The position numbers were made by a program, and so were the translations under genes. From Anaerolineae bacterium (GTDB lineage: Bacteria > Chloroflexota > Anaerolineae > S016-19), in assembly GCA_015486235.1 (NCBI GenBank), contig WFSD01000267.1, forward strand, positions 1 to 34,553: 34,553 bases of DNA, written 5' to 3'. Positions 25,581-34,553 of the stretch are shown here, in pieces; the first letter of the stretch is position 1; every line of letters begins with the position of its first letter. The notes below the pieces were generated by a model, which was given only the letters and a program-made list of their open reading frames with translations, was not told the DNA's origin and searched no databases.

Positions 25581-27260
25581 TTACAGAAGGCGAGCCCTCA
25601 AGACGCGTTCCAGGGTATACAGAGGTGGAGGAAGAAGGTTGGCAAATTCCAATAAATCGTCTTTCCCATAAAGAGATTCCGCATCTCCCTGGTAAATTGT
25701 CCTTCCGGCGAAGAGCACCGCTACTAGATCTGCCACATCCAGCACCAGACGCATATCGTGGGTGATGAACAGTATCGTGACGCCCTGCCCCTGCAAACGT
25801 CGCCACCGAGCGATCATTTGCTCGGTGGTGAGCCTATCTTGGCCGAATGTCGGTTCGTCGAGCACCAGCAGTCTCTGTCCAACGGCAAGCATGGTCGCCA
25901 CGCTCAAACGTCTTTTCTGCCCCTGGCTTAGCGTGAAAGGGTTCGCGCGGGACAGCCGGACGAGGTGAAAATCTTCCAAAAGTTCTCGCACTCTGGCGTC
26001 TATCTCCGCATCGGGCCATCTTCTGACCCGGAGGCCATATGCCAGTTCGTCGTAAACCGTGTCTGTGACAAACTGATGCTCTGGATCCTGGAAAACGTAC
26101 CCCACTAGTTCCGTCAACCTGGCGAGAGTCATGCCAGCCTTGGGGCTCACGTCCTCGCCGAAGATGAAAACTTTCCCTTGGGGAGGCTCTCGAATCGCCA
26201 TGATATGCGCCGCCAGTGTGCTCTTGCCGGATCCATTGGGGCCCAACAGGGCAAACATGCTTCCTTCAGGTACCTGCAGCTGGGCGGATTCCAAAGCAGG
26301 TTTTTCCTGTCGGGGATATGAAAAGCTAAGAGATCGGATGTCCACCGCCAGCGAATCCCGGCGGAATGCTTTCCGTTCCACCCGGGGCCTGATACCATCC
26401 GCCCCGATTCTCAGGCTTTCGGCCAGCGCTAGCGCCTCTTCCAGCGTCATCGGAAGAGAGTGTATCTCCACGCCCTCGTCACGCAAGCCCAAAGCCCACT
26501 CCGTGACCTCGGGTATCCATATCCCGTACTGCCGGAGGACATTTATTTTAGCTTCGTCCGAAAAAAGTGCGCGCGGCTCCTCATCGGCCAGCAAAGCACC
26601 ATCCGGTGAGAAAACCAGCGCCCTATCCACCAGCCGGATGCACTCATCCAATTTGTGCTCGATGATAAGGATTGTGCGTTTGCCTTTCAGGGGTTCCAGA
26701 ACCCGGAAGAAATCCGCAGTAGCCTGTGGATCCAGGTTGGCCGTCGGCTCGTCCAAGATGAGAATATCGGGACGCATGGCGAGGATTGCTGCCAGCGCCA
26801 GGCGTTGTTTCTCACCGCCGGAGAGTCTGCGGAGAGATCGCCCTCCCATGCCAGACATCCCAACCGTCGCCAGCGCTTCCTTTATCCGGGTATCCATATC
26901 GGCCCTGGGAATGCCCAGGTTCTCCAGGCCGAAAGCCACCTCATCGGCCACAGTAAGCGTGCAGAACTGCGCTTCTGGATCCTGAAACACCACACCCACC
27001 CTGCGGGTTATTTCCCCCGGGGAGGCGTTGAGAGTGTCGATCCCTGCCACGCGGATGGTACCGCTCACTTCGGCCTCTATGTCGTGGGGTATGAGACCAT
27101 CGAGGGCCAGGGCAAGTGTACTCTTCCCGCTGCCGCTTGGCCCCAGGATGAGTAAGGTTTCCCCCTGCGCCACGCGGAAACTAACGTTCCGAATAGCGGG
27201 CTCGCGGCGCAGGGGGTACCGGACGGTCAGATTGTTGACTTCCACGGCGAAGGCTGTCAA
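25581..27260 (-). CDS. ECF transporter ATPase with two fused ABC domains (YkoD-like)
   Basis: 559 aa; two Walker A motifs (GPSGSGKSTLALAL, GPNGSGKSTLAAHI), two ABC signatures (RLSGGEKQRLALAA, TLSQGQKRRLSVAT). Confidence 0.92.
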   Translation of the reverse strand: MTAFAVEVNNLTVRYPLRREPAIRNVSFRVAQGETLLILGPSGSGKSTLALALDGLIPHDIEAEVSGTIRVAGIDTLNASPGEITRRVGVVFQDPEAQFCTLTVADEVAFGLENLGIPRADMDTRIKEALATVGMSGMGGRSLRRLSGGEKQRLALAAILAMRPDILILDEPTANLDPQATADFFRVLEPLKGKRTILIIEHKLDECIRLVDRALVFSPDGALLADEEPRALFSDEAKINVLRQYGIWIPEVTEWALGLRDEGVEIHSLPMTLEEALALAESLRIGADGIRPRVERKAFRRDSLAVDIRSLSFSYPRQEKPALESAQLQVPEGSMFALLGPNGSGKSTLAAHIMAIREPPQGKVFIFGEDVSPKAGMTLARLTELVGYVFQDPEHQFVTDTVYDELAYGLRVRRWPDAEIDARVRELLEDFHLVRLSRANPFTLSQGQKRRLSVATMLAVGQRLLVLDEPTFGQDRLTTEQMIARWRRLQGQGVTILFITHDMRLVLDVADLVAVLFAGRTIYQGDAESLYGKDDLLEFANLLPPPLYTLERVLRARLL

Positions 27261-28018
27261 ATCCGCTCATGCCCTTCCCGTGCTACCGGAAAGTTACCCA
27301 GCGCGCCGGAACGAACCAAACCATCGGATATGACTTTGGCAAGCCATCCGCCAAGTACAGCACCGCTGATGAGCCGAGCGATCAGCATGATCGTCAGCAC
27401 GAGGGGTGTTTTATCGGAGTACCAGAAGAAGTAATCCACCACCAGGCTGCCGACACCCGACGCGGCGCCAGCCAGCATAAGGGTGTCGAGCTCATACCTT
27501 TGGTACCCGTAGGCAGCGAACACTATCTCCGCCATGCCGCCCTGGATCAGGCCACTGATAAGCAAGGTGAACCCCCACTGGCTCCCCGCCAGCCATTCTG
27601 CCAGTGCGGCAATGGTCTCGGCGACCACCGCAGCGCCTGGTTTGCGGATGATGTAAGGGGCAACGAGGCCCGCCAGGAACCAGAATCCGTAGCTCAGATC
27701 CTGAATACCTGGGAGAATAGCATTTAGCGGCTTCACCAGATCCCAGACCATGGCCCATCCCAGGAACAGAAGCCCGAACGCCAGTGCCAGATTTGCCACC
27801 AGGACGGCGTCGCGGGTCTTCCACGTCCTGAGCTCGCCGCCGACGCCCCACGCCGCTCCAGCGGCAAGCCCCATGATGGTAAGCACGGCGGCCACCGTTG
27901 GGCTCCAACTTACGTATTCCACTTTCGGCCCCCGAATCACGGCGGCGATGTAGTAAACCAGAAGCGTGAACGCTCCGACCGCAACAGCATAGACCAAAGT
28001 TCTAACGGACTTGCTCAT
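27257..28018 (-). CDS. YkoE-like ECF transporter substrate-binding (S) component, thiamine/HMP class
   Basis: Start set at MSKSVRTLVY (ATG 28018-28016); YkoE-like block APYIIRKPGAAVVAETIAALAEWLAGSQWGFTLLISGLIQGGMAEIVFAAYGYQRY. Confidence 0.82.
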   Translation of the reverse strand: MSKSVRTLVYAVAVGAFTLLVYYIAAVIRGPKVEYVSWSPTVAAVLTIMGLAAGAAWGVGGELRTWKTRDAVLVANLALAFGLLFLGWAMVWDLVKPLNAILPGIQDLSYGFWFLAGLVAPYIIRKPGAAVVAETIAALAEWLAGSQWGFTLLISGLIQGGMAEIVFAAYGYQRYELDTLMLAGAASGVGSLVVDYFFWYSDKTPLVLTIMLIARLISGAVLGGWLAKVISDGLVRSGALGNFPVAREGHERI

Positions 28019-28676
28019 GGTATGCACCTCCTCTATCAGATGAGATATGGACCACCCACATCGACCCCTCAACGAGGGAGATCGTTGCTTCGCTGGCTAT
28101 GAACTCATTGCTCACACCCCGCGCGGGCCCCATCAACAGTGTGTCTTCGTGAAGGGGATACAGCAACCCTTTGGTGGAGACCCCGCGGGCATCACCGCTG
28201 AACGGCAGCAGGGAAAGGATGTCCCCCCGCTTCCCCACGATCGTCAGCGTTTCCCCGCTACAGAGCAGGCGTACCGACTGCCAGCCATCCACTATCACAG
28301 CGCGCCGGCCCTGGAGTTCCGGCCTTACCAGGAGCAACAAGTTGGCGATTTCGTGGTCTATCCTTCCCCCCATGGCACCAAGGATAACCAGTTCATCCGC
28401 GCCCTTTCGGGTGGCGTAGAGGATCGCCAGCTCCCCATCTGTCTCGTCTTTCTCGCGAGGATGTCTGATCACAGGAATGCCACTTTTCTCTATCCTGTGG
28501 AGCTTTTCTCGGGGAATGGAATCGAAATCGCCCACCAGCACATCTGCTGTCAGGCCGATGGCTTCGGCGCTTTCGCTGCCCCCATCGGCAGCGACCACCA
28601 GGTCTGGCTGCCCGATGTGCTCTCTCACAAATGGCGTGTCATTGATTGCCTGACTTGCTACCACAATAGCTTTCAT
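28002..28676 (-). CDS. thiN: Thiamine pyrophosphokinase
   Basis: Start set at MKAIVVASQAIND (ATG 28676); LVVAADGGSESAEAIGLTADVLVGDFDSI, ILGAMGGRIDHEIANLLLL. Confidence 0.9.
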   Translation of the reverse strand: MKAIVVASQAINDTPFVREHIGQPDLVVAADGGSESAEAIGLTADVLVGDFDSIPREKLHRIEKSGIPVIRHPREKDETDGELAILYATRKGADELVILGAMGGRIDHEIANLLLLVRPELQGRRAVIVDGWQSVRLLCSGETLTIVGKRGDILSLLPFSGDARGVSTKGLLYPLHEDTLLMGPARGVSNEFIASEATISLVEGSMWVVHISSDRGGAYHEQVR

Positions 28677-28844
28677 CTTCTGCTCCCAAAATAACCACGG
28701 ACACAGCAGGAAATGCAGTCCACCACTGCCGACAGCCCTATAGAGCCGAGGAGCGATTGCCGGGTTTGATTTTCCAAACTGCGGTAGCTCATGATGACTG
28801 CTCCGAGAACGCATCATGGACCATGGAGCTCTATCCACATGATG

Positions 28845-28878
28845 AAAAAGGCCACTGCCCCGGGGCAGTGGCCTTTTT
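28845..28878 (-). terminator. Terminator in the TPP-riboswitch leader
   Basis: Perfect 34-bp palindrome AAAAAGGCCACTGCCCCGGGGCAGTGGCCTTTTT. Confidence 0.92.
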
Positions 28879-28891
28879 CGCGTCGCCGTAA

Positions 28892-29000
28892 GCATTCCCT
28901 ACGCCAGCATTACCCAGGTCAGGTTCCAAGGGTCGGAGACGGGTGAGGCAACAACCTCAAGAGCTCCCTCTCAGCCGGGCATCCCCCCAGCTCCCCTAGC
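28892..29000 (-). ncRNA. TPP riboswitch (THI element)
   Basis: Minus strand: CTAGGGGAGCTGGGGGGATGCCCGGCTGAGAGGGAG...GACCCTTGGAACCTGACCTGGGTAATGCTGGCGTAGGGAATGC; matches THI-box CTGAGA and ACCTGA..GGGTAATGC.GCGTAGGGA. Confidence 0.96.
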
Positions 29001-29240
29001 ACATATTCGGTTGTCAATCTCCTGCAGTCACCACGCTCAACCGTGATGATTGCATGGCATCTCCTTGCCATCCTTAGGATGTAGTCTCGGCATGTCGCCT
29101 GCAGGCCGAACGAAAGCCGTAGAGCAGGATGTGGCTTGCTCCACACCCAGGTGCGATTCTACTTTCCTGCTTCACCCAAATTTTAATCAAGCCTGCGGGA
29201 AAGTGCAAGAAAGATGAAGGCCCGGGAGAGCGAAGCAGTT

Positions 29241-29265
29241 CCTGGGGGCCCTACGGGCCCCCAGG
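29241..29265. repeat. GC-rich palindrome between der and the TPP riboswitch
   Basis: CCTGGGGGCCC TAC GGGCCCCCAGG; may serve as der terminator or repeat element. Confidence 0.75.
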
Positions 29266-29492
29266 AGTTCCCGGAACCGTTGTCGCTCTACATCAACCCC
29301 AACGGCAAGTAGCGGATCGCTTCAGAAGCGTCGAGAATGCCCCTGAAGCGATTTCGTGCTTTCGATTTGCTCCGAAATCCCAGGCCCAGGACAGGCGAAA
29401 AAGGACATCTTTGGAAGCGAGGACTCTCTGTATCCCCCGGGGTGGATGCAAAGGAGCGCAAGGTGCATTGTGCTATCTGTCTTTCGGAAGCC

Positions 29493-30872
29493 TCACCGCC
29501 TTCCTTTTCGCTCTCGGAAGATGAATCTTACCGGCGTCCCCTCGAAAGGATAATGAGTTCGCAACTGGTTTTCCAGGTACCGTTGGTAGGAGAAATGCAC
29601 CATTTTGGGATCGTTCACGAATATCACGAAAGTCGGAGGGGCAACGCCCACCTGAGTAGCGTAGAAGAATCTGAGCGGCCGGCCTCGTTTCAGAGATGGA
29701 GGATGGGCTAGCACGGCGTTCTGGATCAGCCGGTTCAGCTCGCCAGTGGGTATGCGGTATCTGGCCGACTCCCATACACGGTATGCCGTGGGCATCACCT
29801 GATGCACCCGCTGTTTTGTCTTGGCAGAGATGAAAATGATAGGAGCCCAGGCAGCGAAATCGAACCTTGATCTGATCTCCTCCCGGAAACGGTTCATGGT
29901 GTAAGAGTCTTTCTCCACGGCATCCCACTTGTTCACCGCCAGAACCAGGCCGCGGCCTTCCTCGACCACGTATCCGGCAATGTGGGTGTCCTGGGCAGTG
30001 ATGCCTTCCGTGGCGTCTATCAGGACCAGGGCCACATCGGAACGCTGCACAGCCCGAAGCGACCGGATCACGCTGTACTTCTCCAGATCGGGCTTGATCG
30101 CCCCGCGCCTGCGGATGCCTGCTGTATCCACGAGGGCCACCTGATGACCTTCCCATCTCAGGCGCGTGTCCAGCACGTCCCTGGTGGTGCCGGGTATATC
30201 GCTGACGATAGCCCTTTCCTGGCCGATGATAGCGTTCAGCAGAGACGATTTCCCCACGTTGGGACGTCCCACTATGGCAAGGTGAAGTGTGTCCTTCTCT
30301 TCCGGCAGTTCCGGAAAGTACGGTACCCTCGAGACTACCTCGTCCATCAGATCCGGAATCCCCAGGCCATGGAGTGCAGATATCGGGAAGGGCTGACCCA
30401 AACCGAGGCGATAGAATTCCACAGCATCTTCCTGACGCGCAGGGTTATCCGCTTTGTTGACAGCCACGACTACAGGCTTGCCGGACTTCCGGAGCATGTC
30501 GGAGATTTCCTCATCCACAGGCGATACCCCTTCTTTTACGTCGGTGAGAAAGAGGAGCAGGTCTGCCTCGTCTATCGCCATCTGGACGTGATCCCGTACT
30601 TCCTCCACAAACTGCTCGGAGGCCTCCGCCAACGGCTTCATCTTGCGTCGTTTCCGCCGGATGGTCTCCTGGGATGGTTCTAGCCCACCGGTGTCCACCA
30701 GCGTAAAAGCGGTATCCGCCCATTCGGCGTCGGCGTAGAGCCTGTCCCTGGTGGTGCCCGGGATATTCCCGACTATCGCCAGCCTTTGACCGACGATCCG
30801 GTTGAAAAGCGTGGATTTCCCCACGTTTGGCCGTCCAACTATCGCCATTATCGGTTTTCTTTTCCTGAGCAT
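29493..30872 (-). CDS. der: Ribosome biogenesis GTPase Der (EngA)
   Basis: 459 aa; two GTPase domains (AIVGRPNVGKSTLFNRI, AIVGRPNVGKSSLLNAI), IPGTTRD twice, NKAD/NKWD, KH-like C-terminus. Confidence 0.96.
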   Translation of the reverse strand: MLRKRKPIMAIVGRPNVGKSTLFNRIVGQRLAIVGNIPGTTRDRLYADAEWADTAFTLVDTGGLEPSQETIRRKRRKMKPLAEASEQFVEEVRDHVQMAIDEADLLLFLTDVKEGVSPVDEEISDMLRKSGKPVVVAVNKADNPARQEDAVEFYRLGLGQPFPISALHGLGIPDLMDEVVSRVPYFPELPEEKDTLHLAIVGRPNVGKSSLLNAIIGQERAIVSDIPGTTRDVLDTRLRWEGHQVALVDTAGIRRRGAIKPDLEKYSVIRSLRAVQRSDVALVLIDATEGITAQDTHIAGYVVEEGRGLVLAVNKWDAVEKDSYTMNRFREEIRSRFDFAAWAPIIFISAKTKQRVHQVMPTAYRVWESARYRIPTGELNRLIQNAVLAHPPSLKRGRPLRFFYATQVGVAPPTFVIFVNDPKMVHFSYQRYLENQLRTHYPFEGTPVRFIFRERKGRR

Positions 30873-31107
30873 GCTTTTTCAGTACCTCTGGGCGCACCGG
30901 ACAAAAGTCTTCCCGTCTGCCAGCGCGGCTTGGGATGGACTGACACCCTACCCTGCAGAACCTCTGTATGTTCGCGCACTGTCACCCTGACGTCGTCCCG
31001 GAGTGGGTGGCAATGAAAAGGAGTCGTCTTCCCCCTTAGCAGGATAACATGGGAGAGAATGGATCGTCAAGCCAGAAAAACCGCAGTCCGAGATCGCTCT
31101 GGCGCGA

Positions 31108-31136
31108 AGCGGCCCGCATCTTTGGTGCGGGCCGCC
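31108..31136. terminator. Hairpin downstream of the fadN-like gene
   Basis: GCGGCCCGCA-TCTTTGG-TGCGGGCCGC; weak U-tract, so terminator role uncertain. Confidence 0.5.
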
Positions 31137-31160
31137 AACTTGATCTACAAACATGCGGGC

Positions 31161-33587
31161 TCAGTTTCTCAGAGGTTTATTTGTCCTGAGCATGTGATCC
31201 AGCCGTGCCTGTGTCTTCTCCTCGCCGCAGAGGCTCAGGAATGCCTCCCGCTCCAGGTCGAGCAGATGCTGCTCCGATACTTTCGTGCCAGGTAGCACAT
31301 CCCCGCCGGAGAGGACGAAAATCAGCTTGCGTGCGATGGATTCGTCGTAGTCGCTGATGTAGCCGCCGTCCCGCATGGTGTGAACGCCCAGAGTCAGGGT
31401 CGTGATTCCCTCACGCCCGGCAACAGGGATCTCCCGAAGCGGGTGCCTGGGCGTGAATCCTTCCTGCAACATCGCCAGCACCGTCTGCTTTGCATCGTAG
31501 ATCAGCCGGTCGCGATTCATGGTGATGTTGTCGGTGGGACGCAGCAGCCCCCAGTCCTTCGCCTGCTTCGCACCCACGGAGACCTTCGCCATGCCGATCA
31601 GATCCAGGGCATGGGCCGCCGCCTGCAGCGCGTGCTGCGGCACTTTCAGCGGATCCGTCGGGATGGGGATCTCGCCGTAGGACCGCAGGTAGACCTCCTT
31701 GTTCCCGCCGCCACCGGGGATCAGCCCGACGCCCACTTCCACCAGGCCCATATAGGTCTCGATGTGCGCCTGGGCCTTGCTGCAGTGCATGGCGATCTCG
31801 GCGCCGCCGCCCAGGGTCAGATCGTAAGGGGCGACGACTACCGGCTTCGGGGCGTATTTCATCCTCATGTTCACGTCCTGGAAGGCTTTCACCACCCGAT
31901 CCAGCATGTCGAACTGCTTCTGCTGAGCTGCGGTCAGGATCATATAGATATTGGCGCCAGCGCTGAAGTTCCTGGACTGGCTTCCGACGACCAGACCTTC
32001 CAGTTTGTCCTCCTCCAGCATCCCCACCGCCCGGTTCAGCATCTCGATGATCTGATCGTCGGTGGAGTTCATCTTGGTGTGGAATTCCACCAATCCGATC
32101 CCGTCGCCCAGGTCGATCAGGGATGCCGAGTTGTTCTCCTCGATGATCTTCCCATCGTCCTTCAAGGCCTTGATGAAAATCGTCTTCGGGTTGACCGGAA
32201 TCGGCTTGTACTCCATGTCGGCGAAGTCGAAGTAGTACTTCTTTCCCTCGACGGTGATGTAGAATTTCCCGTACCCTTTCTCCAAAAGGTCGTACACCAT
32301 GGGGGGAATCTCGACACCGTCCGCCTCCATCCGCTCCACCGATTCTCGGACGCCGATGGCGTCCCACGTCTCGAAGGGGCCCAGATCCCAGTTGAAGCCC
32401 CATTTCATCGCATTGTCGATGTTCACGATGTCGTCGGCGATCTCGAATAGCCTGTTCGCGGAGTAGATCAGGGTATCGCGGATGACCCGCCACGCGAACT
32501 CCGAGGCTTTGTCGTCCCCGGAGACCAGGGTCTTGATCCGCTCGCCGGGGTCCCGCTGGCTCCTGGCCGCATCCACTGAGTAGTAAGAATATTCTTTGAC
32601 GGGGCGGTACTCCAGGGTCTTCGGGTCTATCACCAGCTTGACCCGCTTCCCTTTCTCGTCCTTGGTGCGTTTGTAGAACCCGGCACCGGACTTGTTCCCC
32701 AGCAGTCCTTTCTCCACCATTTTCTGGACGAACTCGGGGACGCGGAACATCTCACGTTGCTCGTCACCCCAGACCATGTCGTACAGGTTGTCCACCACAT
32801 GGACCACCGTGTCCAGGCCGACCAGGTCGGATGTACCGAAGACTGCCGTCCTGGGACGGGACATCGGCCTGCCGGTGATGTAATCGACCTCATCAATCTC
32901 CAGACCCTCCTCCTGCATTGCCCAGATGGTCGCCATCATGCCGAAGACGCCTATCCGGTTTCCCACGAAGTTGGGGGTATCCTTACCGAAGACAACACCC
33001 TTCCCCAGGATATTCTCTCCGAAGTCCTTCATGAACGCTACCATGTCGGGGTCGGTGTCCTCGCCGGCGACCATTTCGAGCAGCTTCATGTACCTGGGCG
33101 GGTTGAAGAAATGGGTGACCATGAAATGTTGCCTGAACTCCTCACCCCTTCCCTCGATCATCGTGGTGATGGGGATGCCGGAAGTGTTGGACGTTACGAT
33201 GGAACCGGGCTTCCGGTATTTCTCCACCGTCTCGAATACCTGCTGCTTGATCTTCGGGTTTTCCACCACTACCTCGATGATCCAGTCCGCATCTCCCAGC
33301 CACTCCAGATTGTCCTCCATGTTGCCAGGTGTCATCAGGTGAACGTCCTTCTCGGAGTAGAGAAGGGGCATTCTGGATTTCACGGACTTTAGAAGGCCGT
33401 CAATGGCACCCAGAGCAAAGCGATTGCGGGCTTTCGTGTCTTTCCGTTCTTCGTCCGTCAGGTTGGGCGGGACGATATCCAGGAGGTACACCGGGATGCC
33501 CACGCCTGCCAGGAGAGCTGCGATGCCCCTGCCCATGACCCCAGCGCCTATCACTGCTGCTTTCTTGATCTTATATTCCGAAGCCAT
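31161..33587 (-). CDS. 3-hydroxyacyl-CoA dehydrogenase / enoyl-CoA hydratase fusion (FadN-like)
   Basis: 808 aa; N-terminal Rossmann AAVIGAGVMGRGIAALLAGVGIPVYLLDI; HAD ...THFFNPPRYMKLLEMV; crotonase-type FSAGANIYMI and LGGGAEIAMHCSKAQAHIETYMGLVEVGVGLIPGGGG. Confidence 0.93.
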   Translation of the reverse strand: MASEYKIKKAAVIGAGVMGRGIAALLAGVGIPVYLLDIVPPNLTDEERKDTKARNRFALGAIDGLLKSVKSRMPLLYSEKDVHLMTPGNMEDNLEWLGDADWIIEVVVENPKIKQQVFETVEKYRKPGSIVTSNTSGIPITTMIEGRGEEFRQHFMVTHFFNPPRYMKLLEMVAGEDTDPDMVAFMKDFGENILGKGVVFGKDTPNFVGNRIGVFGMMATIWAMQEEGLEIDEVDYITGRPMSRPRTAVFGTSDLVGLDTVVHVVDNLYDMVWGDEQREMFRVPEFVQKMVEKGLLGNKSGAGFYKRTKDEKGKRVKLVIDPKTLEYRPVKEYSYYSVDAARSQRDPGERIKTLVSGDDKASEFAWRVIRDTLIYSANRLFEIADDIVNIDNAMKWGFNWDLGPFETWDAIGVRESVERMEADGVEIPPMVYDLLEKGYGKFYITVEGKKYYFDFADMEYKPIPVNPKTIFIKALKDDGKIIEENNSASLIDLGDGIGLVEFHTKMNSTDDQIIEMLNRAVGMLEEDKLEGLVVGSQSRNFSAGANIYMILTAAQQKQFDMLDRVVKAFQDVNMRMKYAPKPVVVAPYDLTLGGGAEIAMHCSKAQAHIETYMGLVEVGVGLIPGGGGNKEVYLRSYGEIPIPTDPLKVPQHALQAAAHALDLIGMAKVSVGAKQAKDWGLLRPTDNITMNRDRLIYDAKQTVLAMLQEGFTPRHPLREIPVAGREGITTLTLGVHTMRDGGYISDYDESIARKLIFVLSGGDVLPGTKVSEQHLLDLEREAFLSLCGEEKTQARLDHMLRTNKPLRN

Positions 33588-33599
33588 TCGACGCCTCCT

Positions 33600-34553
33600 T
33601 TATTTCTCGATCTCGATGGCGGTGGCAATCCCCATGCCGCCGCCGATGCACATAGTGCCCAAACCGAGGTTCAGCCCGCGTCGCCTCATCTCGTACATCA
33701 GCGTGGTGAGAATCCTGGGCCCGGAGATGCCCAGCGGATGCCCCAGGGCAATCGCACCGCCGTTCACGTTGATGATCTCCGGATCAATGCCAAGCTCGTG
33801 GATGCTCACCAGCGACTGCGAGGCGAACGCCTCGTTGATCTCCACCAACTGGAAGTCCTTGATGTCAAAACCGTACCGTTTCATCAGATACCTTGTAGAG
33901 TAGATTGGGCCAAGCCCCATTACCTCCGGTTCCAGACCGCGTACGCCTGTCGCCCTGATTTTCGCCAGCGGTTCCAGCCCCAGTTCCTTTGCTTTTTTGT
34001 AGGACATGAGAACCATTGCCTGGGATCCCACATTTATCGGCGATGAGTTCCCGGCGGTGACACGGCCGTTGGCCCGGAAGACCGGCTTGAGCTTCGCCAT
34101 TTTCTCCAGGCTGGTGTCGCGTCGGGGACCTTCGTCTTTGGTCATAAGGATCCACCCTTCCAGCACCCCTTTTTCTTTCCGGTACATCTCCACGTCGGCG
34201 GTCTTGGGGTTCACCACCAGCGGCACGATCTCCTCGTCGAATTTTCCCTCGTCCTGGGCTTTTATCGCTTTCATGTGGCTGTTGTAACTGAATCTGTCCA
34301 GCGCCTCTCTGGAAAGGTCATATTTGTCCTGGTACCGATCTATGACCCGCTCCGCTGTCTCGCCCATGGGAATGTAAACGTTGTGGAGGCCTTCTGGTAT
34401 CTCGACCCCTTCGAGACTTTCACCGTAGAGCGCTTTGACGAATTTCATGTTCGGGGTCAGCTTGTTGCTGGTCATGGGCACCAGCGTCATGCTCTCGGTA
34501 CCCCCCTCGACGATGATGTCGGCGCCGCCGGACCAGATGGCGAAAGTGGCGTA
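33600..34553 (-). CDS. Acetyl-CoA acyltransferase (thiolase), N-terminal end outside the window
   Basis: Minus strand open to the window edge; GGTESMTLVPM, VNEAFASQ-like EINEAFASQSL, NVNGGAIALGHPLGISGPRI, GLGTMCIGGGMGIATAIE. Confidence 0.94.
   Translation of the reverse strand, partial: YATFAIWSGGADIIVEGGTESMTLVPMTSNKLTPNMKFVKALYGESLEGVEIPEGLHNVYIPMGETAERVIDRYQDKYDLSREALDRFSYNSHMKAIKAQDEGKFDEEIVPLVVNPKTADVEMYRKEKGVLEGWILMTKDEGPRRDTSLEKMAKLKPVFRANGRVTAGNSSPINVGSQAMVLMSYKKAKELGLEPLAKIRATGVRGLEPEVMGLGPIYSTRYLMKRYGFDIKDFQLVEINEAFASQSLVSIHELGIDPEIINVNGGAIALGHPLGISGPRILTTLMYEMRRRGLNLGLGTMCIGGGMGIATAIEIEK

Noticed and set aside
31380-33392. Plus-strand ORFs (356 and 211 aa) opposite the fadN-like gene
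   Set aside because: Antisense shadows, His/Asp/Val-rich.

Overview
The window is chromosomal DNA from a GC-rich bacterium. Gene content (LysW lysine pathway, RibXY-like riboflavin ABC system, YkoE/YkoD ECF pair) suggests a Chloroflexota-type genome, but that is inference. Order: dtd (-, partial); S1-domain protein (-); FMN-riboswitch operon on the minus strand (permease - NMT1/THI5-like binding protein - ATPase - ThiF/MoeB-like protein); lysine biosynthesis operon via the LysW carrier on the plus strand (lysW-lysX-lysY-[small ORF]-lysZ-lysJ-lysK); GNAT (-); GH18 glycosidase and alpha-oxoamine synthase (-); OSBS/NSAR-type enolase-superfamily protein (-); gyrA/parC (+); 1528-aa secreted S8 protease (-); TPP-riboswitch operon (thiN - ykoE-like - fused ECF ATPase, -); der (-); fadN-like fusion and thiolase (-, partial). 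The strongest non-obvious signal is upstream of lysW: a consensus promoter, a 22-codon leader peptide with a KKQVKK run, overlapping 1:2, 2:3 and 3:4 pairing segments and a perfect 12-bp terminator. Together these form a textbook-style lysine-codon ribosome attenuator. Other leads are a composite palindromic repeat in two distant places (one inside the lys operon), tandem terminators after the FMN riboswitch, an E1-like protein without the usual Cys in the FMN operon, an ECF thiamine operon with no local EcfT, near-identical direct repeats bracketing the NSAR-like gene, an antitoxin-like ORF between lysY and lysZ, and a long protease 5'UTR with a strong but displaced Shine-Dalgarno sequence.
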